A stretch of DNA of 64,000 nucleotides, taken from contig CABUGV010000016.1 of NCBI GenBank assembly GCA_902491215.1, forward strand, positions 9,642-73,641, in the 5' to 3' direction. Source of the stretch: 43-108 sp001915545. GTDB taxonomy: Bacteria > Bacteroidota > Bacteroidia > Bacteroidales > Bacteroidaceae. The translations under genes and the position numbers were made by a program. The notes under the pieces were generated by a model. It saw only the letters and a list, made by a program, of their open reading frames with translations, was not told the DNA's origin and made no database searches. Numbering within the stretch: the stretch's first letter is position 1; each line of letters begins with the position of its first letter. This document shows positions 56,227 to 64,000 of the stretch, in pieces.

Positions 56227-56245
56227 TTTCACTTTTTTATTGATG

Positions 56246-56335
56246 CAAAAGTAACAAATAAAGGTCTAACGCTTAACTTTTAACTTAGTTTTTTGACCCA
56301 CAGAACGACAATTAGATAAACAATTAGTACTTTTG
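56246..56335. promoter_or_regulatory. Divergent promoter region of mlaEF and lptB
   Basis: Two TACTTTTG boxes, one leftward at 56253-56246 and one rightward at 56328-56335, fit the TAnnTTTG pattern. No convincing -33 was found for either. Confidence 0.5.
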
Positions 56336-56378
56336 CGACTGAAAACGTTTTTCAAACATTACAAATTAAACAACACTC

Positions 56379-57296
56379 ATGTCATCAACAGAACAGAATA
56401 CCGAAAACGTAGAGAAGAACATCGCTGACGAAATGGCTGAAGACAGAATGCTCAACAAGCAGTCTAACGCCGGTGATACGGAGGTGCCTGAATATTCGGA
56501 AGAAAAAAGGACTCTGTACACCAGACATCTGTACAAGACGTACGGCAAACGAACTGTTGTCAACGATGTGTCAATCCACGTGAGACAAGGAGAAATCGTA
56601 GGACTGCTCGGACCTAACGGTGCCGGCAAGACTACTTCGTTCTATATGACTACTGGACTTGTTGTGCCCAACGGAGGCAAGGTGTTTCTGAATGACAAGG
56701 AAATCACCAAGTATCCAGTATACAAGAGAGCTCAGTGCGGTGTGGGCTATCTGGCACAGGAAGCATCGGTGTTCAGAACCATGAGCGTTGAAGACAACAT
56801 TGCCACAGTTCTGGAAATGACGGGTAAACCGCTCGATTACCAGAAAGAGAAACTGGAAAGCCTGATTGAAGAGTTCAGACTTCAGAAGGTGAGAAAAAAC
56901 AGAGGTAATCAGCTGTCGGGTGGAGAGCGCCGAAGAACAGAGATTGCAAGATGTCTTGCCATCGACCCTAAATTTATAATGCTCGACGAACCGTTTGCCG
57001 GTGTAGACCCTATCGCTGTAGAGGACATCCAGTATATAGTGTGGAAACTGAAAGACCGCAATATAGGAATTCTTATAACGGACCACAATGTGCAGGAAAC
57101 ATTGTGTATCACAGACCGCGCTTATCTGCTTTTCGAAGGACGAATATTATTTAAAGGCACACCTACGGAACTTGCAGAAAACCAGATTGTGCGCGACAAA
57201 TATCTCGGTTCTAATTTCGTTCTGAGACCAAAAGACTTCCAGCTCATCGGTGAGAAGAAAAGAAAAGAAGCTGAAGAGGAAGAAAAACTGCAATAG
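56379..57296 (+). CDS. lptB: LptB-like LPS export ATPase with N-terminal extension
   Basis: 305 residues. After a Glu/Asn-rich extension of about 45 residues comes a standard LptB: LYKTYGKRTVVNDVSI, Walker A GPNGAGKTT (78-86), QEASVFRTMSVEDNI, signature QLSGGERRRTEIARCLA, Walker B FIMLDEPFAGVDPIAVEDIQ and ITDHNVQETL. It drives lipopolysaccharide extraction from the inner membrane. A Lys/Glu-rich tail follows. Family members are usually near 240 residues, so the acidic N-terminus is unusual but seen in Bacteroidales. Confidence 0.92.
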   Translation: MSSTEQNTENVEKNIADEMAEDRMLNKQSNAGDTEVPEYSEEKRTLYTRHLYKTYGKRTVVNDVSIHVRQGEIVGLLGPNGAGKTTSFYMTTGLVVPNGGKVFLNDKEITKYPVYKRAQCGVGYLAQEASVFRTMSVEDNIATVLEMTGKPLDYQKEKLESLIEEFRLQKVRKNRGNQLSGGERRRTEIARCLAIDPKFIMLDEPFAGVDPIAVEDIQYIVWKLKDRNIGILITDHNVQETLCITDRAYLLFEGRILFKGTPTELAENQIVRDKYLGSNFVLRPKDFQLIGEKKRKEAEEEEKLQ

Positions 57297-57357
57297 CTGT
57301 TACTCAAAAGAGCATTTTCTTCCGGACAAAGGAAACTTCGCAAGGGATTGGTGCGCG

Positions 57358-57786
57358 TCAGTCTATACCACGCACACGAATTTTCCATTGTCCATTGCGA
57401 AGTATCATCTTTTCGGAACACATTTCAACTGAATCATTGCCGAAAAAAAGATCATAGTAGACGGTTGCAAGCGAATCGGACGGCATATCGACAGATAAGA
57501 TTTCATATCTGGAGACGCCGCCTTTCTTTGCGCTCTGTCTTTCGTGGTACTGCGACATAATGTTCAGTACAACGTCACGCTCAGCAGAATCAAGTTCCGT
57601 ACCATAATCAACCATATTGACATAGGAACTGAAATCATTCGAATAAAATGCGTTCAGAGCTTCCTCCATAGCCTTTCTTGGAGCAATGGTGGCATCTGTC
57701 TTCTTTTCACCGCCACATCCATAAAACAAACATATACATGCAAAGAGCATGAACTTGACCGCACTGATGTTTCTAAATACTTTCAT
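57358..57786 (-). CDS. DUF4878-like small lipoprotein
   Basis: 142 residues with lipobox CLFYGC (lipidated Cys at about 24). The mature part reads PRKAMEEALNAFYSNDFSSY and ends YDLFFGNDSVEMCSEKMILR...GQWKIRV, the NTF2-like pattern of DUF4878 proteins common in Bacteroides. Function unknown. It converges on lptB with 61 bases between, in which I see no strong hairpin. Confidence 0.75.
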   Translation of the reverse strand: MKVFRNISAVKFMLFACICLFYGCGGEKKTDATIAPRKAMEEALNAFYSNDFSSYVNMVDYGTELDSAERDVVLNIMSQYHERQSAKKGGVSRYEILSVDMPSDSLATVYYDLFFGNDSVEMCSEKMILRNGQWKIRVRGID

Positions 57787-57880
57787 AATCGCAATTCTTA
57801 CTCAGTAATATTAAAAGCAGACTTATTTCTGCAAAAGCAAATTTGCTCAGCAACCACACATGAGCAATATCCCTTATAAA

Positions 57881-57923
57881 AGAATATAGGGCCCAAAGGA
57901 ATGCGTCCCTGGGCCCGTATTCT
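57881..57923 (-). terminator. Terminator after der
   Basis: Stem AGAATAtaGGGCCCA (57881-57895)/TGGGCCCgTATTCT (57910-57923), followed on the minus strand by TTTT. Confidence 0.85.
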
Positions 57924-57926
57924 AGA

Positions 57927-59240
57927 TTATTTCTGCCTGATAAAGATATTCACAGGTGAACCTGTAAAGTCCCAATTCTCGCGAATCTTGTTCTCAAGAA
58001 AACGCTTATACGGTTCCTTTATGTATTGAGGCAAATTAGCATAGAATATAAATGTAGGTACGTACGTGTTAGGAAGCTGCATGCAGTACTTTATCTTGAT
58101 GTACTTGCCTTTCAATGATGGTGGCGGAGTTGCCTCAATTATAGGCAGCATCACTTCATTCAGCTTGGCAGTAGATACCTTATTTGTCCTGCTTCGGTAT
58201 GCGTGCTGCGTCTCCTCAAGAACCTTGAAAATTCGCTGTTTTGTAAGCGCCGAAGCGAATATGATAGAGATGTCCGTGAATGGCGCCAATCTCTGTCGTA
58301 TTGTGTTCTCGAAGAACTTTATGGCCTTTACGCTCTTGTCCTCAACAAGGTCCCACTTGTTGACAACAACGACAAGTCCTTTCTGGTTCTTCTGAATCAA
58401 CTGGAATATGTTGATGTCCTGTCCTTCGATACCTCTTGTAGCATCTATCATAAGTATGCACACATCAGAATTCTCAATAGCTCTGATTGAGCGCATGACA
58501 GAATAATACTCAAGATCTTCGTTTACCTTGTTCTTCTTGCGGATTCCAGCAGTATCAACAAGATAAAAACAGAATCCGAACTTGTCATATTTTGTATATA
58601 TAGAGTCGCGCGTCGTTCCGGCTATGTCAGTTACCACATTTCTTTCGTCGCCAAGGAATGCGTTTACAATAGAAGACTTACCTGCATTAGGTCTACCGAC
58701 AACAGCAATGCGCGGAATATCTTCTTCGATTACATCATCCATGGTCTTAGTGAAAGACGAAACTACAAGGTCAAGCAAATCGCCTGTACCGCTTCCTGTC
58801 AAAGCAGACACACACACAGGCTCACCCAATCCCAGCTTATAGAACTCAGCACTGTAATACCTCAAATCATTGGAATCGGTCTTATTGCAACACAAAATTG
58901 TAGGAACTTTGGAACGCCTCAATATCGAAGCGACTTCTTCGTCCAAGTCAGTGACACCATTCTTAACATCCACCATAAAGAGAATAACGTCACACTCCTC
59001 TATTGCAATCAGAACCTGCTTGCGAATTTCTTCTTCAAATATATCGTCAGAATTTACGACCCATCCGCCAGTGTCGACCACAGAAAACTCCTTATTGCCC
59101 CACTCGCACTTACCGTACTGACGGTCGCGTGTAGTTCCGGCTTCGTCGCTTACTATAGCGTGGCGCGTCTTCGTAAGTCTGTTGAACAATGTAGATTTGC
59201 CGACATTAGGTCGTCCTACAATAGCTACCAGATTTCCCAT
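57927..59240 (-). CDS. der: Ribosome biogenesis GTPase Der (EngA)
   Basis: 437 residues from ATG 59240, where the family's first G motif begins at once (MGNLVAIVGRPNVGKST). Two tandem G domains: GRPNVGKST (8-16) with DTGG and NKTD; GRPNAGKSS (about 182-190) with DTAGIRKK and NKWDLVE. The C-terminal KH-like domain ends WDFTGSPVNIFIRQK. It assists 50S ribosome assembly. It lies just downstream of era on the same strand, the usual Bacteroidales order. Confidence 0.97.
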   Translation of the reverse strand: MGNLVAIVGRPNVGKSTLFNRLTKTRHAIVSDEAGTTRDRQYGKCEWGNKEFSVVDTGGWVVNSDDIFEEEIRKQVLIAIEECDVILFMVDVKNGVTDLDEEVASILRRSKVPTILCCNKTDSNDLRYYSAEFYKLGLGEPVCVSALTGSGTGDLLDLVVSSFTKTMDDVIEEDIPRIAVVGRPNAGKSSIVNAFLGDERNVVTDIAGTTRDSIYTKYDKFGFCFYLVDTAGIRKKNKVNEDLEYYSVMRSIRAIENSDVCILMIDATRGIEGQDINIFQLIQKNQKGLVVVVNKWDLVEDKSVKAIKFFENTIRQRLAPFTDISIIFASALTKQRIFKVLEETQHAYRSRTNKVSTAKLNEVMLPIIEATPPPSLKGKYIKIKYCMQLPNTYVPTFIFYANLPQYIKEPYKRFLENKIRENWDFTGSPVNIFIRQK

Positions 59241-59350
59241 ATTATAATCAATTACTAAAATTTCGGCTTCACAGCCCACTATATATTATTAATATCAAGC
59301 GTTCAAGAAAACTGAAAGAAATACTAATCTGCATGTTCCTGCAGTTATCT

Positions 59351-60232
59351 TCACTCAGGATTATATCCAAAACTATTCAATTCACGTTCCGAATTTCTCC
59401 AGTCACGGTCAACCTTAACGAATGTTTCCAGATAGATGCTCTTGCCGAAGAACTTTTCCAAGGACTTTCTTGCTTCAGTCGCCACTTTCTTAAGGGCGCG
59501 TCCACCATGTCCGATGATAATGCCTTTCTGCGAATCACGCTCCACATAAATCACGACATTGATGTGAATATGCTTATCATCCTCTTCAAATTTCTCCACA
59601 CCTACCTCAACAGAGTACGGTATTTCCTTATCATAATAGAGAAGAATCTTTTCCCTTATGATTTCACTTACAAAGAATCTTGCAGGCTTATCCGTCAGCT
59701 GATCCTTTCCAAAATATGGAGGACACTCAGGCAAAAGTTCCTTGATTCTTTTAAGAACAACATCTACGTTGAATTTTGCAACAGCAGAAACCGGAATTAT
59801 CTCAGCTTTAGGCAATATACTGTGCCACTCCTCGACCAAAGCCGTGAGATCTTTCTGATTTGTCAAATCAATCTTGTTGATAAGCACCAGTACAGGAATA
59901 TCCAATTTGGCAACCTTACCTAAAAAATCACTGTTCTTGTCGATTTTCTCAACAGGGTCAGTTACATACAAAAGAACGTCTGCATCAATCAATGCACTTT
60001 GGGAGAAGTTGAGCATTGATTCCTGCAGCTTGTAATTTGGTTTAAGCACACCTGGAGTATCAGAGAACACAATCTGCATATCATCTTCGTTGATGATACC
60101 CATAATCCTATGACGTGTTGTCTGAGCCTTGAAAGTGGCAATAGATATGCGCTCGCCGACAAATAGATTCATCAGCGTCGATTTTCCGACATTCGGATTA
60201 CCTACAATATTTACAAATCCAGATTTATGCAT
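59351..60232 (-). CDS. era: GTPase Era
   Basis: 293 residues from ATG 60232 (MHKSGFVNIVGNPNVGKST). G1 GNPNVGKST, switch FKAQTTRHRIMG, G3 DTPGV, G4 NKIDL, and the KH domain with QKGIIIGHGGRALKKVATEA near the C-terminus. It binds 16S rRNA during 30S maturation. The short acidic linker EEDDKHIHI is typical. It lies between fabH and der. Confidence 0.97.
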   Translation of the reverse strand: MHKSGFVNIVGNPNVGKSTLMNLFVGERISIATFKAQTTRHRIMGIINEDDMQIVFSDTPGVLKPNYKLQESMLNFSQSALIDADVLLYVTDPVEKIDKNSDFLGKVAKLDIPVLVLINKIDLTNQKDLTALVEEWHSILPKAEIIPVSAVAKFNVDVVLKRIKELLPECPPYFGKDQLTDKPARFFVSEIIREKILLYYDKEIPYSVEVGVEKFEEDDKHIHINVVIYVERDSQKGIIIGHGGRALKKVATEARKSLEKFFGKSIYLETFVKVDRDWRNSERELNSFGYNPE

Positions 60233-60288
60233 GCTTAAAACTTTATTATCAATTATACTACAAATGGAGATATACAAATGAATTCAAA

Positions 60289-60318
60289 AAAACGCACCGT
60301 TTTCAGGCGATGCGTTTT
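60289..60318 (-). terminator. Terminator between fabH and era
   Basis: Stem AAAACGCA (60289-60296)/TGCGTTTT (60311-60318), followed by T-rich sequence on the minus strand. Confidence 0.75.
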
Positions 60319-60351
60319 AAAGAAAAACATATTTTAGTGTTTCGAAATACC

Positions 60352-61365
60352 TTATTTGCTGAACTTGTCACCGTCGTAGCCCCATTTCATATAAGAAGCA
60401 CCCCAAGTGAAACCAGCACCAAATGCTGTAAATATCAAGTTGTCGCCCTTCTTGAGCTTAGACTCATATTCCCACAAGCAAAGAGGCAATGTACCTCCAC
60501 TAGTGTTAGCCATATGCTCGATGTTGATCATGACGTGGCTAGGATCAACACCCAGACGTCTTGCAACTGCTGTTTCAATACGAACATTTGCCTGATGAGG
60601 TACGATCCATGCAATGTCATCCTTTGTCAGGTTATTGCGACGTGCAATTTCCTCAACAGCATCAGACATATTTGTAACAGCGGCCTTGAACACAGGTCTT
60701 CCATCCTGATATACGAAGTGCATACGCTTGTCAACAGTCTCATGCGAAGGCATACATGCAGAACCTCCAGCAGCCATGTGCAAATAAGGATAACCCTTAC
60801 CGTCTGTCAGCAGGTAGCTGTCCAAAAGTCCGTATTCCTCAGTAGTGGCTTCCATCATAACACAACCTGCGCCATCACCAAAGATAGGACATGTAGTACG
60901 ATCTTCATAGTTTGTCATAGAAGACATAAAGTCACCTCCGCAGACAATGATTCTCTTGTGTCTTCCAGTGCTTATAAGACCGGCACCAACTTCCATTGCA
61001 TAAAGGAAACCAGCACAAGCAGCCTCCATGTCGAAGCCGAAGCAGTGCTTAAGATTCAGATTTCCGATAACAAGCGAAGCTGTAGAAGGGAAATGATAAT
61101 CAGGCGTTGTAGTCGCAGCAATAATAGCTTCGATACTGTCTGGATCTACCTGAGTTTTGTCAAGCAGTTCCTGAACCGCCTTGGTCATCATAAACGAAGT
61201 ACCTACACCCTCCTCAGGCTTGAGAATATGGCGCGACTTCACGCCTATACGCTCCATTATCCATTCATCAGAGGTGTCTACAATTCTAGACATTTCATCG
61301 TTGTCCAGAATATAGCTAGGAACGAATCCACCGACTCCTGTAATTACAGCGTTAATTTTTTCCAT
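60352..61365 (-). CDS. fabH: Beta-ketoacyl-ACP synthase III
   Basis: 337 residues. Catalytic triad visible: Cys in MEAACAGFLYAMEVG (about 113), His in WIVPHQANVRIE (about 255) and Asn in IEHMANTSGGTLPL (about 285). Opening INAVITGVGGFVPSYILDN and DTSDEWIMERIGVKSRHI are family-typical. It starts fatty-acid synthesis by condensing acetyl-CoA with malonyl-ACP. It sits after rpmF as part of the conserved yceD-rpmF-fabH group. Confidence 0.97.
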   Translation of the reverse strand: MEKINAVITGVGGFVPSYILDNDEMSRIVDTSDEWIMERIGVKSRHILKPEEGVGTSFMMTKAVQELLDKTQVDPDSIEAIIAATTTPDYHFPSTASLVIGNLNLKHCFGFDMEAACAGFLYAMEVGAGLISTGRHKRIIVCGGDFMSSMTNYEDRTTCPIFGDGAGCVMMEATTEEYGLLDSYLLTDGKGYPYLHMAAGGSACMPSHETVDKRMHFVYQDGRPVFKAAVTNMSDAVEEIARRNNLTKDDIAWIVPHQANVRIETAVARRLGVDPSHVMINIEHMANTSGGTLPLCLWEYESKLKKGDNLIFTAFGAGFTWGASYMKWGYDGDKFSK

Positions 61366-61437
61366 AGATATTCAAATACAATAAAAAAGAAGCCGGAGAA
61401 GACATATTTCAGAATCCTCTGGCTATAAAACTCCTTA

Positions 61438-61623
61438 TCAGATTGCGGCCTCTTTTTCTATTGCCACCTTACCTCTGTAGTAGCCACAAGCTGAACATAC
61501 AGTGTGGTAAACATAGAATTCTCCACAGTTTGGACAAATTGCCAATGTAGGAGCTACTGCCTTGTCATGAGTTCTTCTCTTACGTGTTCTAGTCTTTGAC
61601 TGTCTTCTTTTAGGATGTGCCAT
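61438..61623 (-). CDS. rpmF: Ribosomal protein L32
   Basis: 61 residues. MAHPKRRQSKTRTRKRRTHD is the basic L32 start; the four-cysteine zinc motif is CPNCGEFYVYHTVCSACGYY. Normal length. It is 12 bases after yceD. Confidence 0.97.
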   Translation of the reverse strand: MAHPKRRQSKTRTRKRRTHDKAVAPTLAICPNCGEFYVYHTVCSACGYYRGKVAIEKEAAI

Positions 61624-61635
61624 TTTTCTATTGTT

Positions 61636-62211
61636 TTAATTATTATCAATAATTTTTTTTAACTTGTCTTTCCAGTCCGAATTACAGTTACCGGCATCCG
61701 GAACAACGCCCTCACTGTCTTCGCACCTATCTATACTCTCGTCATCTTCCTCGAAACTGCTTCGGGCAGCCTGATGTTGGCTTAACACCTCCATCATAGC
61801 ATCGTCGCACATTCCAGGTTCGTGCACGTGCTTTATAGGCAGACTCAAAGATATATATTCGTACAATATATGTTCTATGTCCAATACACCTTCTTCTTCA
61901 GGAACTGTAACCACATCTCCCTCATCAGAATATGTATCGCCAAGCTTCACAGACAGTTCATCATAACTGCTCACCTCAGAAGTCATCTCTGCAAGACATC
62001 TGTCACATGGAATCTTCACCTCACCTTCACAAGCTATTCCAAGTCTGAAAAGCGCAGGCCCTCCACTTACCGTGACACGACATTCGACTGTCCCGCCAAG
62101 AATATCGCCTTCCATTCTCTGAAAAAAATCATCTTTCAGATTATAGCATAATGGAACCGCACACACGTTGCGATCCATCAAATCTATAGTGAAACTATCT
62201 AGCTTTTCCAT
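61636..62211 (-). CDS. YceD/DUF177 family protein
   Basis: 191 residues. The central motif IPCDRCLAEMTSEVSSYDEL and the following acidic stretch (DIEHILYEYISLSLPIKHVH) identify DUF177, linked to 23S rRNA and L32 in other bacteria. The upstream TATCTTTG (62227-62220) lies only about 9 bases before the ATG, so the transcript would have almost no leader. It heads the rpmF-fabH group. Confidence 0.88.
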   Translation of the reverse strand: MEKLDSFTIDLMDRNVCAVPLCYNLKDDFFQRMEGDILGGTVECRVTVSGGPALFRLGIACEGEVKIPCDRCLAEMTSEVSSYDELSVKLGDTYSDEGDVVTVPEEEGVLDIEHILYEYISLSLPIKHVHEPGMCDDAMMEVLSQHQAARSSFEEDDESIDRCEDSEGVVPDAGNCNSDWKDKLKKIIDNN

Positions 62212-62390
62212 TCGAAATGCAAAGATACAAATTATTTAAAATGAAAGTAGTATTTCAAAACAGCTTTTTCCTGTTCTTTTGCAAAAAATCCCGATAGAGA
62301 TTCATAATTGCACTTTATTCAACAGTCAAAACCTGCAATTTGTTCATTAATAAAGCAAAAGAATTTGACAATATACCATTTTTGCGCATA

Positions 62391-63647
62391 TCACCTAGGA
62401 ATCTCGATTCTAAAGGTGGTTCCTTTTCCAACTTCAGAACACTTCACAAATATACGTCCCTTATGATAATCCTCAACTATTCTTCTTGCCAATGAAAGTC
62501 CCAGTCCCCAACCTCTCTTCTTTGTAGTAAAGCCTGGAGAGAAAACTGTCTTGAAGTGGGACTTCTGTATTCCCCTACCATTATCTTTTACATCAATGTA
62601 GACAATTTTGCCGCTCTCGCCTACACTTATATCAATTCTGCCATGTCCATCCATTGCATCAACGGCGTTCTTGCAAAGATTCTCTACCACCCATTCAAAC
62701 AACGATGACATCATATTTACGACAATTGGTTCAGCCGGTAGGTCTACAGCAATCTTTACCTTACTTGAAGTTCGTCTATCCATATATTCGGCCACACGCC
62801 CAATTAGCTCACAAAGATTTCCAGGAGTAAGCTCAGGCAATGACCCTATTTTAGAAAAACGTTCTGCTATAAGTTCCAGACGTCTTACATCTCTCTCCAT
62901 TTCTGGAAGAAGAACATCATCCGGATAATTCTCTTTAAGCACTTCAGTCCAAGCCATCAAAGATGATATAGGTGTACCCAGTTGGTGTGCAGTTTCCTTA
63001 GACAGACCGACCCATACCTTGTTCTGCTCAGCACGCATGGATACAAACAACGCGAACAAAGCAATTCCAACAAAAAGCAACATGACACCAAGCTGTATAT
63101 ATGGGAAATATGAAAGTCGCTTAAGCATCAGGGATTCATCATAACAAATCTCCATATAATCCCCAGAATAAGGATGCTGTGAAGCGGCTTCAACCATATA
63201 TCTATTAGTATCACCATCTACAGTAGATGACTCTCCGGATTCGGAATTATACGATTCCATCTGCTGTTCTGGCATATCAAGATAAATACGAATAGAATTG
63301 CCTTCTCGCATCATTCTTTCTGCCATATTACGTATAAAGGACAACGAATCCTTACTATCACTGACATCAATATTTCGAAAAGTCTGAACATTACCTTCGC
63401 GATCAAGTACAATTACAGGAATAGTATTGTTACCGTTTATTACTTTTAAAACAAGACTAAGGTCTGTATTGCTGTCCGCTGTATTAAGCGATCTCATTGC
63501 TTCAGCCCAAACTTCCATATTATTTGATTCCTCACGTTGCAATTCCGCAACCAGATGATTAGATGTCACCAAAGAACCTATAGCAATAAGGATTGCCACT
63601 AAGGCCAAAGCAATCTTTATGTTTCTTAGCCTGTCGAAAAACAGCAT
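62391..63647 (-). CDS. Membrane-bound sensor histidine kinase
   Basis: 418 residues. Two membrane segments (about 11-31 and 184-203) enclose an extracytoplasmic sensor region. The DHp helix carries the phospho-acceptor His in KETAHQLGTPISSLMAWTEV (about 218-237). The ATPase domain has ENLCKNAVDAM (N box), DVKDNGRGIQ (G1) and GWGLGLSLARRIVEDY (G2). The HQLGTP form is common in Bacteroidetes kinases. Its response regulator is not adjacent in the window, so the signal is unknown. Confidence 0.92.
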   Translation of the reverse strand: MLFFDRLRNIKIALALVAILIAIGSLVTSNHLVAELQREESNNMEVWAEAMRSLNTADSNTDLSLVLKVINGNNTIPVIVLDREGNVQTFRNIDVSDSKDSLSFIRNMAERMMREGNSIRIYLDMPEQQMESYNSESGESSTVDGDTNRYMVEAASQHPYSGDYMEICYDESLMLKRLSYFPYIQLGVMLLFVGIALFALFVSMRAEQNKVWVGLSKETAHQLGTPISSLMAWTEVLKENYPDDVLLPEMERDVRRLELIAERFSKIGSLPELTPGNLCELIGRVAEYMDRRTSSKVKIAVDLPAEPIVVNMMSSLFEWVVENLCKNAVDAMDGHGRIDISVGESGKIVYIDVKDNGRGIQKSHFKTVFSPGFTTKKRGWGLGLSLARRIVEDYHKGRIFVKCSEVGKGTTFRIEIPR

Positions 63648-64000
63648 ATATATTATGATTTAGTATATTAATCTCATATAAGTTACCAATATACTTAAAC
63701 GAAAAAAATACAAATATATTGCATAACCGCAACGACAACACACTTCCACTATGGTTGTAACCTCACAGCAAAATATCCCAAGCCTATCAGCACACCCTAG
63801 CATCACTGTATTTCAGCAGTCAAACCTATTGAGCGCAGAATTCATCATCTCATACAGATATATGCCTGCTCAATAATCAAGCCACCCCAAAGAATCCAGC
63901 ACATGCCGATACCAGACATTATATATATACGCAAAAAGAGTTCTCCCCCTCCCCCGTCCCTGCTCGGGAATCGGAGGAAGGGGAGAACCCTTGAAGGAGG
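63648..64000. other. Intergenic end of window with a GC-rich hairpin
   Basis: No gene seen. Near the edge, GTTCTCCCC (63940-63948) pairs with GGGGAGAAC (63980-63988), with an inner CTCC/GGAG and TCCC/GGGA, making a long stem-loop. Without a T-run it may be the edge of a repeat rather than a terminator. Confidence 0.6.

Noticed and set aside
60310..61428. 372-codon plus-strand frame opposite fabH
   Set aside because: Lies wholly over fabH and its flanks; composition is that of an antisense frame.

Overview
The window looks like a chromosomal segment of a gut-type Bacteroidales bacterium, probably near Prevotella, Paraprevotella or Phocaeicola. Reasons: several candidate promoters carry the Bacteroidetes -7 box TAnnTTTG; there are fimbrillin-type lipoproteins, a UpxY/NusG-type capsule antiterminator, a yceD-rpmF-fabH-era-der cluster, and a surface glycan-binding protein ending in a Prevotella-like C-terminal tail. 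No rRNA, tRNA or CRISPR array was recognised.

Left and centre (1 to about 36900, almost all minus strand): a large capsule/exopolysaccharide locus read right to left. It begins with upxY (36456) behind three copies of a 16-bp repeat that look like the ends of an invertible promoter. After upxY come a HAD-like phosphatase, an apparently inserted AAA+ ATPase gene with its own operator-promoter, a repeat island, then the Wzx flippase, a sugar aminotransferase, a CapK/phenylacetate-CoA-ligase-like gene (frameshifted), a NeuD-type acetyltransferase, a CapA-type phosphoesterase, about thirteen glycosyltransferases (one frameshifted), two membrane acyltransferases, a Wzy polymerase, and the initiating phosphoglycosyl transferase. 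The far end holds a PqqD / nucleotidyltransferase / HPr-kinase-like module, a Wza export lipoprotein whose frame is open to the kinase upstream, a Wzc tyrosine kinase with nine Tyr-Gly repeats at its tail, one or two very small proteins, and two fimbrillin-type lipoproteins, one fused to a degenerate phospholipase-C-like barrel.

Right of centre (32763-34111, 36900-38791, 40337-41670): intergenic islands packed with palindromic repeats of at least three families. They surround a broken AAA-ATPase/PD-(D/E)XK gene (nonsense stop) and an internally deleted remnant of a second copy. One family keeps its stems by compensatory change between copies. Another is a string of unrelated mini-hairpins joined by a constant AGGTAAA-like linker.

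Right side (41671-64000): ordinary chromosome. Plus strand: FAD oxidoreductase, Tex, sugar nucleotidyltransferase, and a large BNR/LamG surface protein. Minus strand: M13 peptidase, ABC-F ATPase, MlaF-MlaE lipid transport, a DUF4878 lipoprotein, Der, Era, FabH, L32, YceD and a sensor histidine kinase; LptB is on plus. Hairpin terminators separate most units.

Together the left half would make a polysaccharide by the Wzx/Wzy route: lipid-linked start by the phosphoglycosyl transferase, chain building by the glycosyltransferases, acyl decoration, flipping, polymerisation, and Wza/Wzc export. Expression is probably phase-variable through promoter inversion. The PqqD/kinase module and small proteins are the least understood part.
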